A stretch of 64,000 nucleotides of DNA from the NCBI RefSeq assembly GCF_014204495.1, contig NZ_JACHLN010000002.1:930001-994000 (forward strand). The letters are read 5' to 3'. Both the position numbers and the translations under genes were made by a program. Shown piece after piece: positions 1 through 8,616 of the stretch; the stretch's first letter is position 1, and each line of letters starts with the position of its first letter. The notes beneath the pieces were generated by a model. It saw only the letters and a program-made list of their open reading frames with translations. It made no database searches and had not been told where the DNA came from. This DNA is from Sphingomonas kyeonggiensis (GTDB lineage: Bacteria; Pseudomonadota; Alphaproteobacteria; Sphingomonadales; Sphingomonadaceae).

Positions 1-203
1 GTCCCAAGGGCGCGCTGGTCAGCTTCCACGACGACAAGTTCCCGAACGTCGAGGGCCTGCTCGCCTATGTCGACAAGCTGGAAGGCACCGCCAAGCTGCG
101 CCCGGACATGAAGCTGGTCATCACCCGCGCCTGGGCCACGCCCCAGGCCCGACTCAACGGCGCGCTCCAGCTTTCGCGCGGGCTTGCCAAGGCTGCCGGC
201 TAA
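1..203 (+). CDS. mfd: Transcription-repair coupling factor Mfd, C-terminal end (partial)
   Basis: The reading frame is open from the window edge to TAA at 201-203 and gives about 66 residues containing FHDDKFPN, KLRPDMKLV and a C-terminal LSRGLAKAAG. This resembles the end of the TRCF domain of Mfd, the ATP-dependent translocase that removes stalled RNA polymerase and recruits UvrA to transcribed-strand lesions. The 5' part lies outside the window, so the helicase motifs cannot be checked. No convincing terminator follows; the next gene starts 94 bases downstream with its own ribosome binding site. Confidence 0.75.
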   Translation, partial: PKGALVSFHDDKFPNVEGLLAYVDKLEGTAKLRPDMKLVITRAWATPQARLNGALQLSRGLAKAAG

Positions 204-296
204 ATTTTTGATCCGGATCAATATCCTGCGCGCGGCGGCACCGCCCTTGGGTTCGCTCTCCTAGAATAGGGGGGCATCCCAAGGAGAATCCCCCAA

Positions 297-1802
297 GTGA
301 CCGATCATCTCTCGTCCCGTCTCGCGTACATGGAGATGGGACCCGCGCAGCGTGCCACGCTTTCCGCCAACAGCACGCTGATCCGCTCGGTGATCGGCAA
401 GGCCCTTGATCGTTTCTACACCCGCGTCCGCGCCACGCCGGAGACCGCCCGCTTCTTCTCGAACGCCGATCACATGCGCGGCGCCCAGTCGGCCCAGGAA
501 AAGCACTGGGGCCGGATCATGGACGGCAATTTCGACGAGCAATATTATCAGAGCGTCCGCCGCATCGGCGCCACCCATTCGCGCATCGGGCTCGAGCCGC
601 GCTGGTATGTCGGCGGCTATGCGCTGGTGCTGGAGCACCTGATCGAAGCCACGATGGCGCGCACCCCGCTGTGGCGCCGCCTGGTGGGCGCCTTCCGCCC
701 CCGCGCCGCCGCCGCCCTGCCCGCCGCGCTCAGCAAGGCCGCGCTGCTCGACATGGAGCTCTCCATCTCGATCTATCTCGAGGAGGAGCAGGTCGCCCGC
801 GAAAAGGCCGTGCAGGCGCTCGACGAGGCGCTGGCCGCGCTCGCCGATGGCGACCTCACCCGCCAGCTCGCCAACATGCCCGCCACCTATGCCTCGCTCG
901 AGCGCAGCTACAACCACACGCTCGCCAAGATGCAGGACATGATCCGCGCGGTCACCGCCGGCTCGCAGCGGATCAACGGCACGATCCACGAGATCGCCCA
1001 GGCATCGGACGATCTCGCCCGCCGCACCCAGGCCAATGCCGCCAGCCTCGAGGAGACCAACGCCGCCGTCTCGCAGATGGACAGCCGCTCGAGCAACACC
1101 GCCCGCGCCGCCCAGTCGACCGTCGCCCGCGCCGACCAGGCGATCGCCACTGTCGATGACGGCCGCAGCGTCGCCCATCAGGCGGTCGAGGCGATGAACC
1201 GCGTGTCGGAAAGCGCCAAGGGCATCGACACGGTGATCGAGGGTCTCGACAAGATCGCCTTCCAGACCCGCGTCCTCGCGATGAACGCCGCCGTCGAAGC
1301 CGGCCGCGCCGGCGAGGCGGGTCGCGGCTTCGCCGTGGTCGCCGACCTGGTCAGCGCGCTCGCCATGCGCGCCGAGGAAGAGGCCGGCCGCGCCCGCGAC
1401 CAGCTCACCACCACCCAGGCCGAAGTGGTCACCGCCGTCGATGCCGTGATGAAGGTCGATGGCGCGCTCGCCAACATCTCGAGCGATGTCGGCGAAGTCC
1501 ACGCCCTGCTCGGCACCATGGCGCAGGACAACAAGGCGCAGGCCGTCGCGATCGGCGAAGTCAGCACCGCGATCGGTGCGATGGACCGCGGCACCCAGCA
1601 GAACGCCGCGATGGTCGAGGAAACCTCCGCCGCCACCCGCACGCTCGAACAGGAAGCCGAAACCCTGGCCGAGCTCACCAGCGCCTTCCGCACGGATGCC
1701 GCCGCCGCTCCCGCACGCGCGAACGGTCGCCACCCGATCGTCAGCGGCGTGGTGCGCAACCTGCCGGCGGCGGCGGTCTCCGCCCTGCGCGCCCCGAACT
1801 GA
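297..1802 (+). CDS. Soluble globin-coupled methyl-accepting chemotaxis protein
   Basis: A 501-residue cytoplasmic chemoreceptor with no membrane segment. Residues about 15-165 form a protoglobin sensor domain; GATHSRIGLEPRWY carries the expected proximal heme ligand His94, as in HemAT-type oxygen sensors. Residues 170-220 look like a short HAMP-like linker (LADGDLTRQL), followed by an MCP signalling domain to about 470 with the hairpin tip KIAFQTRVLAMNAAVEAGRA. It probably passes oxygen or another gas signal to CheW/CheA. It starts at GTG with AGGAGA about 10 bases upstream. There is no C-terminal CheR-docking pentapeptide (it ends ALRAPN), so adaptation may need help from other receptors. 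The signalling domain closely resembles that of the receptor at 51978-53816. Confidence 0.93.
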   Translation: MTDHLSSRLAYMEMGPAQRATLSANSTLIRSVIGKALDRFYTRVRATPETARFFSNADHMRGAQSAQEKHWGRIMDGNFDEQYYQSVRRIGATHSRIGLEPRWYVGGYALVLEHLIEATMARTPLWRRLVGAFRPRAAAALPAALSKAALLDMELSISIYLEEEQVAREKAVQALDEALAALADGDLTRQLANMPATYASLERSYNHTLAKMQDMIRAVTAGSQRINGTIHEIAQASDDLARRTQANAASLEETNAAVSQMDSRSSNTARAAQSTVARADQAIATVDDGRSVAHQAVEAMNRVSESAKGIDTVIEGLDKIAFQTRVLAMNAAVEAGRAGEAGRGFAVVADLVSALAMRAEEEAGRARDQLTTTQAEVVTAVDAVMKVDGALANISSDVGEVHALLGTMAQDNKAQAVAIGEVSTAIGAMDRGTQQNAAMVEETSAATRTLEQEAETLAELTSAFRTDAAAAPARANGRHPIVSGVVRNLPAAAVSALRAPN

Positions 1803-2001
1803 GACAGGGCAGATCGACCTGTATTTTTGCGTAATTGCGCATGCTGCAACTGCGTTCAGGATGCAGGGTGAGATTCTGTCGCTCGGCGAAAGGCCAGACC
1901 TCGGGGGAGGTTCGGTCTTGGCGTGGCTTCTTTGTTTTGAAGCCGACCCGTTTTGGCAGGTCTCGTGTTGAACCGATAATCATAAGGCTGCGTATCTGGC
2001 C

Positions 2002-2574
2002 GTGACGGATGTGATTGAATCAGGCGCGCCCCTGAACGGGGCCGCTCGCGAGGAGCTTGGCTTGAGGGAGCCGGATGGTTTCGAGCAACGTCGACTGCTG
2101 ACCGAAGCGATGGCCCGGCTGTCGCATGCAAGCTCCATTGACGAGCTGGTCACTGTGCTGAGGGATTGCGCGCGCACCATTGCGCGATGCGACGGGGTCA
2201 CCGTGATCCGTCGCACCGGCAGTCGCGTGGCCTATATCGCCGAAGACGCGATGTCCCCGCTCTGGGCGGGCTCGGATTTCCCGATCGAGAATTGCATCTC
2301 GGGCCTGGCCATCCTCGAGGCGCGCCCGATCCACATTCCCGACATATATGAGGATGATCGGGTGCCGGTGGACGCCTATCGCCCCACCTTCGTGCGCAGC
2401 ATGTCGATGTATCCGATCGGGCTGATGGGCCCCAGCATGGCGATGGGCGCCTATTGGAAGGACGCCGGCGCCGCCGATCCGGCGACCAACGCCCTGCTCG
2501 CCAGCCTGGCACGCTATGCCGGCGTCACCCTCAACCGCGTAACCGAAGGCCGCGGCGCCGACCCGGAGGGGTGA
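2002..2574 (+). CDS. GAF domain protein
   Basis: A 190-residue protein that is almost entirely one GAF domain (about residues 27-180), with IDELVTVLRDCARTIA at its start and a sensor-kinase-like core (VAYIAEDAMSPLWAG, CISGLAILEARPIHIPDIYEDDR). GAF domains of this type usually sit at the N-terminus of sensor kinases or cyclases; here no output domain follows, so it may act through a partner or be a remnant of a larger sensor. The start is GTG with a weak AAGG upstream; an in-frame GTG at 2011 is an alternative. It is separated from the globin receptor by 199 bp holding only weak hairpins (for example GGCTTC/GAAGCC near 1925-1944). Confidence 0.75.
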   Translation: MTDVIESGAPLNGAAREELGLREPDGFEQRRLLTEAMARLSHASSIDELVTVLRDCARTIARCDGVTVIRRTGSRVAYIAEDAMSPLWAGSDFPIENCISGLAILEARPIHIPDIYEDDRVPVDAYRPTFVRSMSMYPIGLMGPSMAMGAYWKDAGAADPATNALLASLARYAGVTLNRVTEGRGADPEG

Positions 2575-2587
2575 CAATCTTCCAAAT

Positions 2588-2730
2588 CCTCTCCCGGAGG
2601 GAGAGGGGGACCGCCGCCGAAGGCGGTGGTGGAGAGGGAACGCCACAGGCGATATCGCTTGTGGCAAGCCCCCTCCACCACGCCGCTTCGCGACGCGGTC
2701 CCCCTCCCCCTCCCCCTCCGGGGGAGGATT
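2588..2730. repeat. Dispersed C-rich/G-rich inverted repeat, class 3
   Basis: Outer arms CCTCTCCCGGAGGGAGAGG and CCCTCCGGGGGAGG flank an inner inverted repeat GCCACAGGCGATAT/CGCTTGTGGC and GGTGGTGGAGAGGG/CCCCCTCCACCACG. It has the look of a small non-coding dispersed repeat and contains no plausible gene. It begins the 630-bp gene-free stretch between the GAF gene and the gene ending at 3206. Confidence 0.65.
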
Positions 2731-2747
2731 GAATGGACCTAGCGCCC

Positions 2748-2853
2748 CCAACCAGTTCCCCGGCGAAGGCCGGGGCCCAGGCTCGGCGCAGCATCGATGG
2801 CGCGGGAACCTCTCGAAGGACGTGGCAACTGGACCCCGACCTTCGCCGGGAAC
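2748..2853. repeat. Dispersed hairpin repeat, copy A of a duplicated 106-bp unit
   Basis: The unit starts CCAACCAGTTCCCCGGCG and ends with the inverted arm CTTCGCCGGGAACC. Its interior (CGGCGCAGCATCGATGGCGC, then CTCTCGAAGGACGTGGCAAC) recurs almost unchanged in the copy at 3073-3179. The arms belong to the same CCGGCGAAGGCCGGGG family found at 22841, 35955 and 53821. Confidence 0.75.
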
Positions 2854-2888
2854 CACCAGACTCGCGGCGCGCGCCCTCCCCATCACCA

Positions 2889-3026
2889 CGTCATCCCCGC
2901 GCAGGCGGGGATCCAGGGTAGTTCGGGGTGATCGACGCAATCGAACCTGTGCTTTCCGGAAATGGCAACGCGGACAACAGGCCCTCGGTAAACTGGCCCT
3001 GGATCCCCGCCTGCGCGGGGATGACG
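2889..3026. repeat. REP-like inverted pair (GCGCAGGCGGGGAT family)
   Basis: The left arm CGTCATCCCCGCGCAGGCGG at 2889 is mirrored by GGATCCCCGCCTGCGCGGGG ending near 3026, with about 80 bases between. Each arm folds into its own small hairpin, and the two arms together can form a long stem, which is the REPIN layout. The same arms recur at 12320, 22725 and 25909. Confidence 0.75.
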
Positions 3027-3072
3027 ATATGGGGCCGTTCAGCCGCCACTGAAATTGTCCCTGACACCCACC

Positions 3073-3179
3073 CCAACCAGTTCCCCGGCGAAGGCCGGGG
3101 CCCAGTCTCGGCGCAGCATCGATGGCGCGGGAACCTCTCGAAAGACGTGGCAACTGGGCCCCGGCCTTCGCCGGGGAAC
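3073..3179. repeat. Dispersed hairpin repeat, copy B of a duplicated 106-bp unit
   Basis: Near-identical to 2748-2853, with the arms better preserved (GTTCCCCGGCGAAGGCCGGG and GGGCCCCGGCCTTCGCCGGG). It ends 26 bp from the 3' end of the minus-strand gene at 3206-3592 and could help terminate it. Confidence 0.75.
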
Positions 3180-3205
3180 AGCAGGGATGCTTAGCCCAAC
3201 CGCCC

Positions 3206-3592
3206 CTACCGGACCTCCAGCACTTCCTCTTCCTCGGCCTCCAGCTCCTCGACCGAGAATTTCTCCCGCTCCATGCTGAATCCGCCGGTGGTGCCTTCGT
3301 CGAGCCGCCAGCGCCCATTCGCCTCGGTGCCCTGGCCGTCGATCTGGCCCTCGTAGAACACCGCATGGTGCCACCGGCCGCGATATTGCTTCACGAACTG
3401 GATCAGCCCGCTGCTCCGCCGCCCGGCAACCGATGCGTTGCGGATGCCGCCCTGCCCGTCCGGCTCGCTGATCGATCCGGAGAACAACCCGCCCGCTTCC
3501 TCGAGCACGGCGATGAAGCCATTGTCCTGGTCGCCTCCGGTGCTGGCATAGCGGCCATACCAGACGCCGCTCATCTCGCGCGGATCGCTCAT
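3206..3592 (-). CDS. Small acidic protein of unknown function, coupled to the EAL-domain gene
   Basis: The start ATG (3592) overlaps the TGA of the upstream REC/GGDEF/EAL gene in an ATGA, so the two are probably translationally coupled. The product is 128 residues: a compact first part with MSGVWYGRYAS and a beta-rich pattern (GGLFSGSISEP, GRWHHAVFYEGQIDG, ANGRWRLDEG) and a very acidic tail (SVEELEAEEEEVLEV). I do not recognise the family. Tight coupling to a c-di-GMP phosphodiesterase suggests a shared process but does not define a function. A longer in-frame start at 3643 would overlap the upstream gene by 55 bases and is less likely. Confidence 0.75.
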   Translation of the reverse strand: MSDPREMSGVWYGRYASTGGDQDNGFIAVLEEAGGLFSGSISEPDGQGGIRNASVAGRRSSGLIQFVKQYRGRWHHAVFYEGQIDGQGTEANGRWRLDEGTTGGFSMEREKFSVEELEAEEEEVLEVR

Positions 3593-5571
3593 GCCCGGCT
3601 CACCAGCTGCGCCAGCGCCGGCACGTCCACCGGACCGGCACACAGATAGCCCTGGAAATACTGGCAGCCTTCCTTGGCGAGCAGGTCGAGCTGCTCGGCC
3701 GTCTCCACGCCCTCGGCGACCACCGACAGCCCCAGCGAGCGCGCCATGTCGATCACCCCGCGCACGACCACCCGGTCACGCGCCGATCCCGTGATGTCCT
3801 GGCTCAGCTTGCGGTCGATCTTCAGATAGTCGAGCGGCAGCGCCTTGAGATAGGCCAGGCTCGAATAGCCCGTGCCGAAATCGTCGATCGCCACCCGGCA
3901 TCCCGCCGCGCGCAGCATGGTGAGCAGCCGCGCCGCCTCGCCCAGGTCCGACATGATGCCGCTCTCAGTGATCTCCACCGTCAGCCGGTTGCGCGGGAAG
4001 TTGCTCGCATCGATCCGCCCGAGCAGCGCGTCGAGGAACCCCGATCGCGCGACATCCCCGGCAGTGACGTTGATCGACAGCCGCAACTTGCTCAGCGACA
4101 TCGGCCAGTTGGCCGCCGCCGCCAGCGCCCGGCGCTGGACATGGTCCGACAAGGTCGCGTCGAGCCCGGCACGCTCGGCAGTCGCGAACAGGGTCTCCGC
4201 GCCAAGCTCGCCGAATTCCGGGTGGTTCCAGCGCGCCAGCGCCTCCACGCCGATGATCTGCCCGGTCGCGATCGCCACCTGGGGCTGGAACAGCACGCCG
4301 ATCTCGCTGCGCTCCAGTGCCCGGTGCAGGCTGTCGACCAGCACATCGACCGGCGGCGCGCCCTTTTCCAGCGGCACGTCGCCGAGCAGCGCCTCGCTCG
4401 CCCGGCGCAGCATCGCGGCGGCGGTGTCCCCCGCCTGGCTCGCCCCGGTCACCAGCCGCGCGCCCAGCGGGGCGATGTCGCCGCCCGCGACGAAGGGCCG
4501 GGCCAGCGCATCCTCCAGCCGCGCAGCAGCGGTGCCGATCCGCGCGGCATCCGCATCGTCGCTGGCGACCAGGAATTCCGAACCGCCGATCCGCGCGACG
4601 ATCGCGCCCTTGCCCAGCGCCTCGCGCGCCACTTCGCCCACGCGGCGCGAGACGCTGCGCAGCAGCTCGTCGCCCACGGTGCGGCCATAGGCGGTGTTGA
4701 CCGTCTCGAACCGCGTCAGCCCGATCAGCACGATGCCCACCTTGCCGCCCTCGGCCAGCCGGCGGTCGATCCAGCGGCGGGCGCTGGGCCCGTCGCGTGC
4801 GCCGGTCAGCGCGTCGCGCACCGCCGCATTGGCGTCGGGCGCCACGCCCAGCGCCTCGACCAGCGCGTGCAGCCGGTTGGTCTGCGCATCATATTGCAGG
4901 TGCTGCACCACCCGCCCGACACCGGCCAGGTCATGCGCGAACGCGGTGGACGGGGTCTCGGCATTGAGGCGGCGCAGCGCGCTGCGTGCCAGCACCCGGT
5001 CGGCAAGGTCGAGCTTGGCGAAGAAGCTGCGGGTGCCCGGTGCCTCGGGCAGGCCGAGCAGGCTCGCCAGCGCCGGCGTCACCTGGAGCGAGCGCATGCC
5101 CGGATCGAAGCGCCAGCCGAGCGGCTCGGCGGGCCCCTTTTCCTGGCCATGCCAGCCCGAGAGCCGCTCGACATGGCGCTGGGCGAAGCGGATCGCATGC
5201 GCCATCGCCGCCGAGGACATCGGGCTCGACAGGAAATGCGTCGCGCCGGCGTCGAAGAAATAGCGCATGTGCACCGTGTCGCTCTGCGACACGAGGATCA
5301 GCATCGCCGCGCCATGCGCCTCGATCGTCGGGCCCAGGACCTTCGCGGCATCCAGTCCCTCGGAAAGCGCGCCGCGCGCGTCGATCACCGCGACGGCAGC
5401 GCCGCTGCCCAGGAAGCGGCGCTCCAGCGCGTCCGATCGCCGGGCCGCTACGACCCGCCAGCCGCCTCCCGCCGCTGCCGCCGCGACTTCGTCGCGCTGG
5501 CGGAAGCTGAGGACGAACACCGGTGCAGCGTCTGCATTGGCGCCTTCGATGACTGTGAAATCTTCAGACAT
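3589..5571 (-). CDS. REC-like/GGDEF/EAL protein, probable c-di-GMP phosphodiesterase
   Basis: 660 residues. Residues about 17-135 resemble a response-regulator receiver fold (VIDARG with Asp64, LILVSQSD), but the usual conserved Lys near the C-terminal strand is replaced (FLSSPMSS), so it is degenerate. The GGDEF domain (about 255-400) has GGSEF at 329-333 instead of GGDEF/GGEEF, arguing against cyclase activity. The EAL domain (about 412-655) keeps EAL (443-445), NVTA, EITES, DDFGTGYSS, YLKIDR and EGVETAEQ, so c-di-GMP hydrolysis is expected. Start ATG at 5571 follows GAGGGCGGA. It is divergent from moaA and overlaps the small acidic gene by 4 bases. Confidence 0.92.
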   Translation of the reverse strand: MSEDFTVIEGANADAAPVFVLSFRQRDEVAAAAAGGGWRVVAARRSDALERRFLGSGAAVAVIDARGALSEGLDAAKVLGPTIEAHGAAMLILVSQSDTVHMRYFFDAGATHFLSSPMSSAAMAHAIRFAQRHVERLSGWHGQEKGPAEPLGWRFDPGMRSLQVTPALASLLGLPEAPGTRSFFAKLDLADRVLARSALRRLNAETPSTAFAHDLAGVGRVVQHLQYDAQTNRLHALVEALGVAPDANAAVRDALTGARDGPSARRWIDRRLAEGGKVGIVLIGLTRFETVNTAYGRTVGDELLRSVSRRVGEVAREALGKGAIVARIGGSEFLVASDDADAARIGTAAARLEDALARPFVAGGDIAPLGARLVTGASQAGDTAAAMLRRASEALLGDVPLEKGAPPVDVLVDSLHRALERSEIGVLFQPQVAIATGQIIGVEALARWNHPEFGELGAETLFATAERAGLDATLSDHVQRRALAAAANWPMSLSKLRLSINVTAGDVARSGFLDALLGRIDASNFPRNRLTVEITESGIMSDLGEAARLLTMLRAAGCRVAIDDFGTGYSSLAYLKALPLDYLKIDRKLSQDITGSARDRVVVRGVIDMARSLGLSVVAEGVETAEQLDLLAKEGCQYFQGYLCAGPVDVPALAQLVSRA

Positions 5572-5630
5572 TCCGCCCTCGATAACGCGAACGCTTGCCC
5601 ACCGCTATCTTCATGCTTACCTGCCTTTAC

Positions 5631-6629
5631 ATGGCAGCCGCGTCCGCCTTGATCGATGCCCATGGCCGCGCGATCCAGTATTTGCGGATTTCGGTGACGG
5701 ATCGCTGCGATCTGCGTTGCCGCTACTGCATGTCGGAGGACATGCGCTTCCTGCCCCGAAATGAATTGCTGAGCCTCGATGAGCTGGCGCTGATCGCCGA
5801 TCGCTTCATTGCCCGCGGCGTGCGCAAAATCCGGCTGACCGGCGGCGAGCCGCTGGTGCGCAGCGACACGATCGAGCTGGTCCGTCGCGTCGGGCGGCAT
5901 CTCGGCCAGGGGCTGGACGAAGTCACGTTGACGACGAACGGCACGCGGCTGGCGGAGCATGCCGTGGCGCTGCGCGATGCCGGGGTGCGCCGGGTCAATG
6001 TGAGTCTCGACAGCCGGGATCCCGAGGTTTTCCGCCATGTCACCCGGCATGGGGACGTGGCGAAGGTATTGGCGGGCATTGCCGCGGCGCAGGATGCCGG
6101 GCTTGCGGTCAAGCTCAACATGGTCGCGCTCAAGGGGCTGAACGAGGGCGAGGTCGCGCCGATGCTCGCCTGGGCGGTCGAGCGCGGCATGGACCTCACC
6201 CTGATCGAGACGATGCCGCTCGGCCAGATCGACGAGGATCGGGTGGATCGCTTCCTGCCGCTGAGCGGGGTGCTCGCCGATCTGCGCGATCGCTTCGATC
6301 TCGTGCCCGATACGCATCGCACCGGCGGCCCCGCGCGCTATTGGCGCGTCGCGGGCTCGGATACGCGGCTGGGCCTGATTACCCCGCTCACCGCCAATTT
6401 CTGCGACGGCTGCAACCGCGTCCGCCTCGCCACCGACGGAAAGCTCTATATGTGCCTGGGCCACGATGAAGGCGTGGATTTGAAAGCCGCCCTCCGCAGT
6501 TCCGAATCCCTCGCCCTGGACGCGGCGATAGATGATTCGCTTCGCCGAAAGCCTGCCCGCCATGATTTCCGCATCGCAGCCGGGGCTGCTCCGGCCACGC
6601 GTCGCCACATGAGTGTCACCGGCGGATGA
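5631..6629 (+). CDS. moaA: GTP 3',8-cyclase MoaA
   Basis: Radical SAM enzyme for the first step of molybdenum cofactor synthesis, converting GTP to 3',8-cyclo-7,8-dihydro-GTP. With this start the SAM-cluster cysteines are C26, C30 and C33 (CDLRCRYC). The second cluster is FCDGCNRVRLATDGKLYMC near the C-terminus, and the protein ends in the conserved SVTGG. Length 332 is normal. I chose ATG 5631 because the homologous region begins just after it; ATG at 5595 or 5613 is possible and none has a clear ribosome binding site, so the message may be leaderless. The stop overlaps the nadK ATG (ATGA). Confidence 0.93.
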   Translation: MAAASALIDAHGRAIQYLRISVTDRCDLRCRYCMSEDMRFLPRNELLSLDELALIADRFIARGVRKIRLTGGEPLVRSDTIELVRRVGRHLGQGLDEVTLTTNGTRLAEHAVALRDAGVRRVNVSLDSRDPEVFRHVTRHGDVAKVLAGIAAAQDAGLAVKLNMVALKGLNEGEVAPMLAWAVERGMDLTLIETMPLGQIDEDRVDRFLPLSGVLADLRDRFDLVPDTHRTGGPARYWRVAGSDTRLGLITPLTANFCDGCNRVRLATDGKLYMCLGHDEGVDLKAALRSSESLALDAAIDDSLRRKPARHDFRIAAGAAPATRRHMSVTGG

Positions 6630-7396
6630 GCCAGTTGCGCGCGCTTTTCGCTTCCCCCACCGAACCCGCCCAGCTCGCCGCAGACGAGTTGCGCGAGGCC
6701 TATGAATGGGTGCCGCTGGACCAGGCCGAATCGATCGTCGCCCTGGGCGGCGACGGCTTCATGCTCCAGACCCTCCACACGCTGCTGGAGGGCCGCCGCA
6801 ACCTGCCGGTGTTCGGCATGAACCTCGGCACGGTCGGCTTCCTGATGAACGACTGGCGCCGCGAGGGGCTGGACGAGCGGCTGGCCCGGGCCAAGCCGTT
6901 CAAGGTCAGCCCGCTCAAGATGCACGCGGTCAACACCACGGGTGAGCGATTCGAGCTGCCGGCTATCAACGAAGTCTCGTTCCTGCGCGAGACGCGCCAG
7001 ACCGCGAAGCTCGAGGTGACGGTCAACGATCGCGTCGTGCTGCCCGAGCTGGTGTGCGACGGCATGCTGATCGCCACGCCCGCGGGCTCGACCGCGTACA
7101 ACCTCTCCGTCCAGGGGCCGATCCTGCCGCTGGGCTCGGGCATGCTGGCGATGACGCCGATCAGCCCCTTCCGTCCCCGGCGCTGGCGCGGGGCCATCCT
7201 GCCCGACAAGGCGCGAATCACGATTCGCGTGCTGGAGGCCGACAAGCGCCCGGTCAGCGCGGTCGCGGACCAGCGCGAAGTGCGCGATGTGGCGCGGGTG
7301 GACATCGAGATCGACCATCACCGCGACCTCACCCTGCTCTTCGATCCCGAGCATGCGCTCGATGATCGCATTACGATGGAACAATTCGTCGCCTGA
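6626..7396 (+). CDS. nadK: NAD kinase
   Basis: 256-residue ATP-NAD kinase making NADP from NAD. The family signature GGDG is at 41-44 (IVALGGDGFML), followed by VFGMNLGTVGFLMN, the INEVSF motif and LIATPAGSTAYNLSVQGPI. It overlaps moaA by 4 bases and is probably co-transcribed with it. tRNA-Asn starts 72 bp downstream. Confidence 0.95.
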   Translation: MSQLRALFASPTEPAQLAADELREAYEWVPLDQAESIVALGGDGFMLQTLHTLLEGRRNLPVFGMNLGTVGFLMNDWRREGLDERLARAKPFKVSPLKMHAVNTTGERFELPAINEVSFLRETRQTAKLEVTVNDRVVLPELVCDGMLIATPAGSTAYNLSVQGPILPLGSGMLAMTPISPFRPRRWRGAILPDKARITIRVLEADKRPVSAVADQREVRDVARVDIEIDHHRDLTLLFDPEHALDDRITMEQFVA

Positions 7397-7468
7397 CCCC
7401 TTGCAATCCTCGAAAACCCGCTGCATAGGGCCGCCTCCGCTGCGGTTCACCGCGCGGAAAGATGGTGA

Positions 7469-7543
7469 TCCCTGATAGCTCAGCGGTAGAGCTCTCGACT
7501 GTTAATCGAGCGGCCGTAGGTTCGAATCCTACTCAGGGAGCCA
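7469..7543 (+). tRNA. tRNA-Asn (anticodon GTT)
   Basis: The cloverleaf is complete: acceptor TCCCTGA/TCAGGGA, D arm with AGCTCAGCGGTAGAGCT, anticodon stem CTCGA/TCGAG around loop CTGTTAA (GTT = Asn), T arm GTAGGTTCGAATCCTAC, discriminator G and an encoded CCA at 7541-7543. Confidence 0.97.
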
Positions 7544-7643
7544 CCACAAACTCTTCAAAAACAAAGAAATTTGAACCGCAGCGCAATCGCGCATGCGGCG
7601 TTTCGCGTATCCGCACGCCCGAGATCGTTTCCCGACTCCAACG

Positions 7644-7679
7644 AAAAAGCCCCGCCCGTGAGGGGACGGGCGGGGCTTC
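7644..7679 (-). terminator. Rho-independent terminator of the histidine kinase gene
   Basis: On the minus strand an 11-bp GC stem (GCCCCGCCCGT/ACGGGCGGGGC) is followed by TTTTT. It lies 37 bp after the kinase stop codon. Confidence 0.85.
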
Positions 7680-7716
7680 AGAGGCCCGGTGGGGAATGGG
7701 CCTCTCGGGGGGTAAC

Positions 7717-8538
7717 TCAGATGAACTCGGGTCCACGCGGCAGGGCGAGAACGAACACGGCGCCCTCCCCCGGCTCGGCCGGCTCGATGGTCAGCGTGCC
7801 GTCATGCGCGTCGACGATCGTCTGCGAGATGGCGAGGCCGAGGCCGGTGCCGTCCACCTTTGTGCTGACCATCGGCTCGAACAGATGCTCCCGCACGCCG
7901 ACGGGAATACCAGGCCCCGTGTCCGCCACGCGGATGCGGACGCGCTCGCCTTCGGTCCAGCTCGAAATCTCGATCTTGCGGACCGGGCTGTTCCACATGG
8001 CCTGCGCGGCGTTGAGCAACAGGTTGGAGAGCACCATCTCGATCTGGATGCGATCGGCAAGCACGCAGGTCGATCCCGGATCGAAGCTGCGAACCACCTC
8101 GACATCTTCAAGGCAAGAAAGCCGGGCGCTGACGGCATCAAGCATCTCGACCAGGCACTCCGGGCGCACATCGACGCGACCCGTCTTCACGAAGGTGCGC
8201 ATCCGCAGCACGATATCCGAAGCCCGCGCGGTCTGGGCCGCCGCGTCCTCGATAAAGCCCAGCAGTTCCTCCAGCCCATGGATGCGCTGGCGGATGACCG
8301 AAGCGCAGCCCAGCATATAGTTGCTGGCCGCGGTGAGCGGCTGGGCGAGTTCATGCGCCATTGCCGCCGCCATCGCGCTCATCGCGGTAAGGCGCGCACG
8401 TGCGGAAGGATCGCTTGGCGAGCACGGCTCGGGGGGCGAATCATTTGCAGGAAAGCGAACCGACTCGGGCGCTTCAGGCAGCCCATTACCTTCGGCGCCA
8501 GCGTTACGCCTGGCGGCCGAAACCCCATCGAACCCCAT
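7717..8538 (-). CDS. Soluble sensor histidine kinase without recognisable sensor domain
   Basis: 273 residues. After a roughly 45-residue unstructured N-terminus comes a HisKA segment with MAHELAQPLTAASNYM (His62), as in FixL/DctB-type kinases, then an HATPase domain with NLLLNAAQAM, DTGPGIP and GTGLGLAIS, so all catalytic motifs are intact. There is no membrane helix, PAS or GAF domain, so input is probably by a partner protein. No response regulator with a receiver domain is adjacent; the neighbour is a divergent AraC-type regulator. ATG 8538 has GGAG about 8 bases upstream. A strong terminator follows the gene. Confidence 0.9.
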   Translation of the reverse strand: MGFDGVSAARRNAGAEGNGLPEAPESVRFPANDSPPEPCSPSDPSARARLTAMSAMAAAMAHELAQPLTAASNYMLGCASVIRQRIHGLEELLGFIEDAAAQTARASDIVLRMRTFVKTGRVDVRPECLVEMLDAVSARLSCLEDVEVVRSFDPGSTCVLADRIQIEMVLSNLLLNAAQAMWNSPVRKIEISSWTEGERVRIRVADTGPGIPVGVREHLFEPMVSTKVDGTGLGLAISQTIVDAHDGTLTIEPAEPGEGAVFVLALPRGPEFI

Positions 8539-8587
8539 TTTTTTCTCCGTGCCCCTGGTTTCCTGCCCATGGAAACCGGTGTCCCAG

Positions 8588-8593
8588 ATATTA
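8588..8593 (-). promoter_or_regulatory. Candidate -10 box (TAATAT) for the histidine kinase gene
   Basis: On the minus strand TAATAT lies about 50 bp upstream of the kinase start. No good -35 hexamer is present; the AraC-type repeat begins exactly where one would be expected, a class II activator arrangement. This is inference from spacing only. Confidence 0.35.
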
Positions 8594-8616
8594 ATACGAC
8601 AACCTGCGCCTGACTG

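Noticed and set aside
2575..3205. Possible CRISPR array because of repeated hairpin units
   Set aside because: Units are inverted pairs with shared, not unique, interiors, irregular spacing, and no cas genes nearby; they fit REP/REPIN-type repeats.
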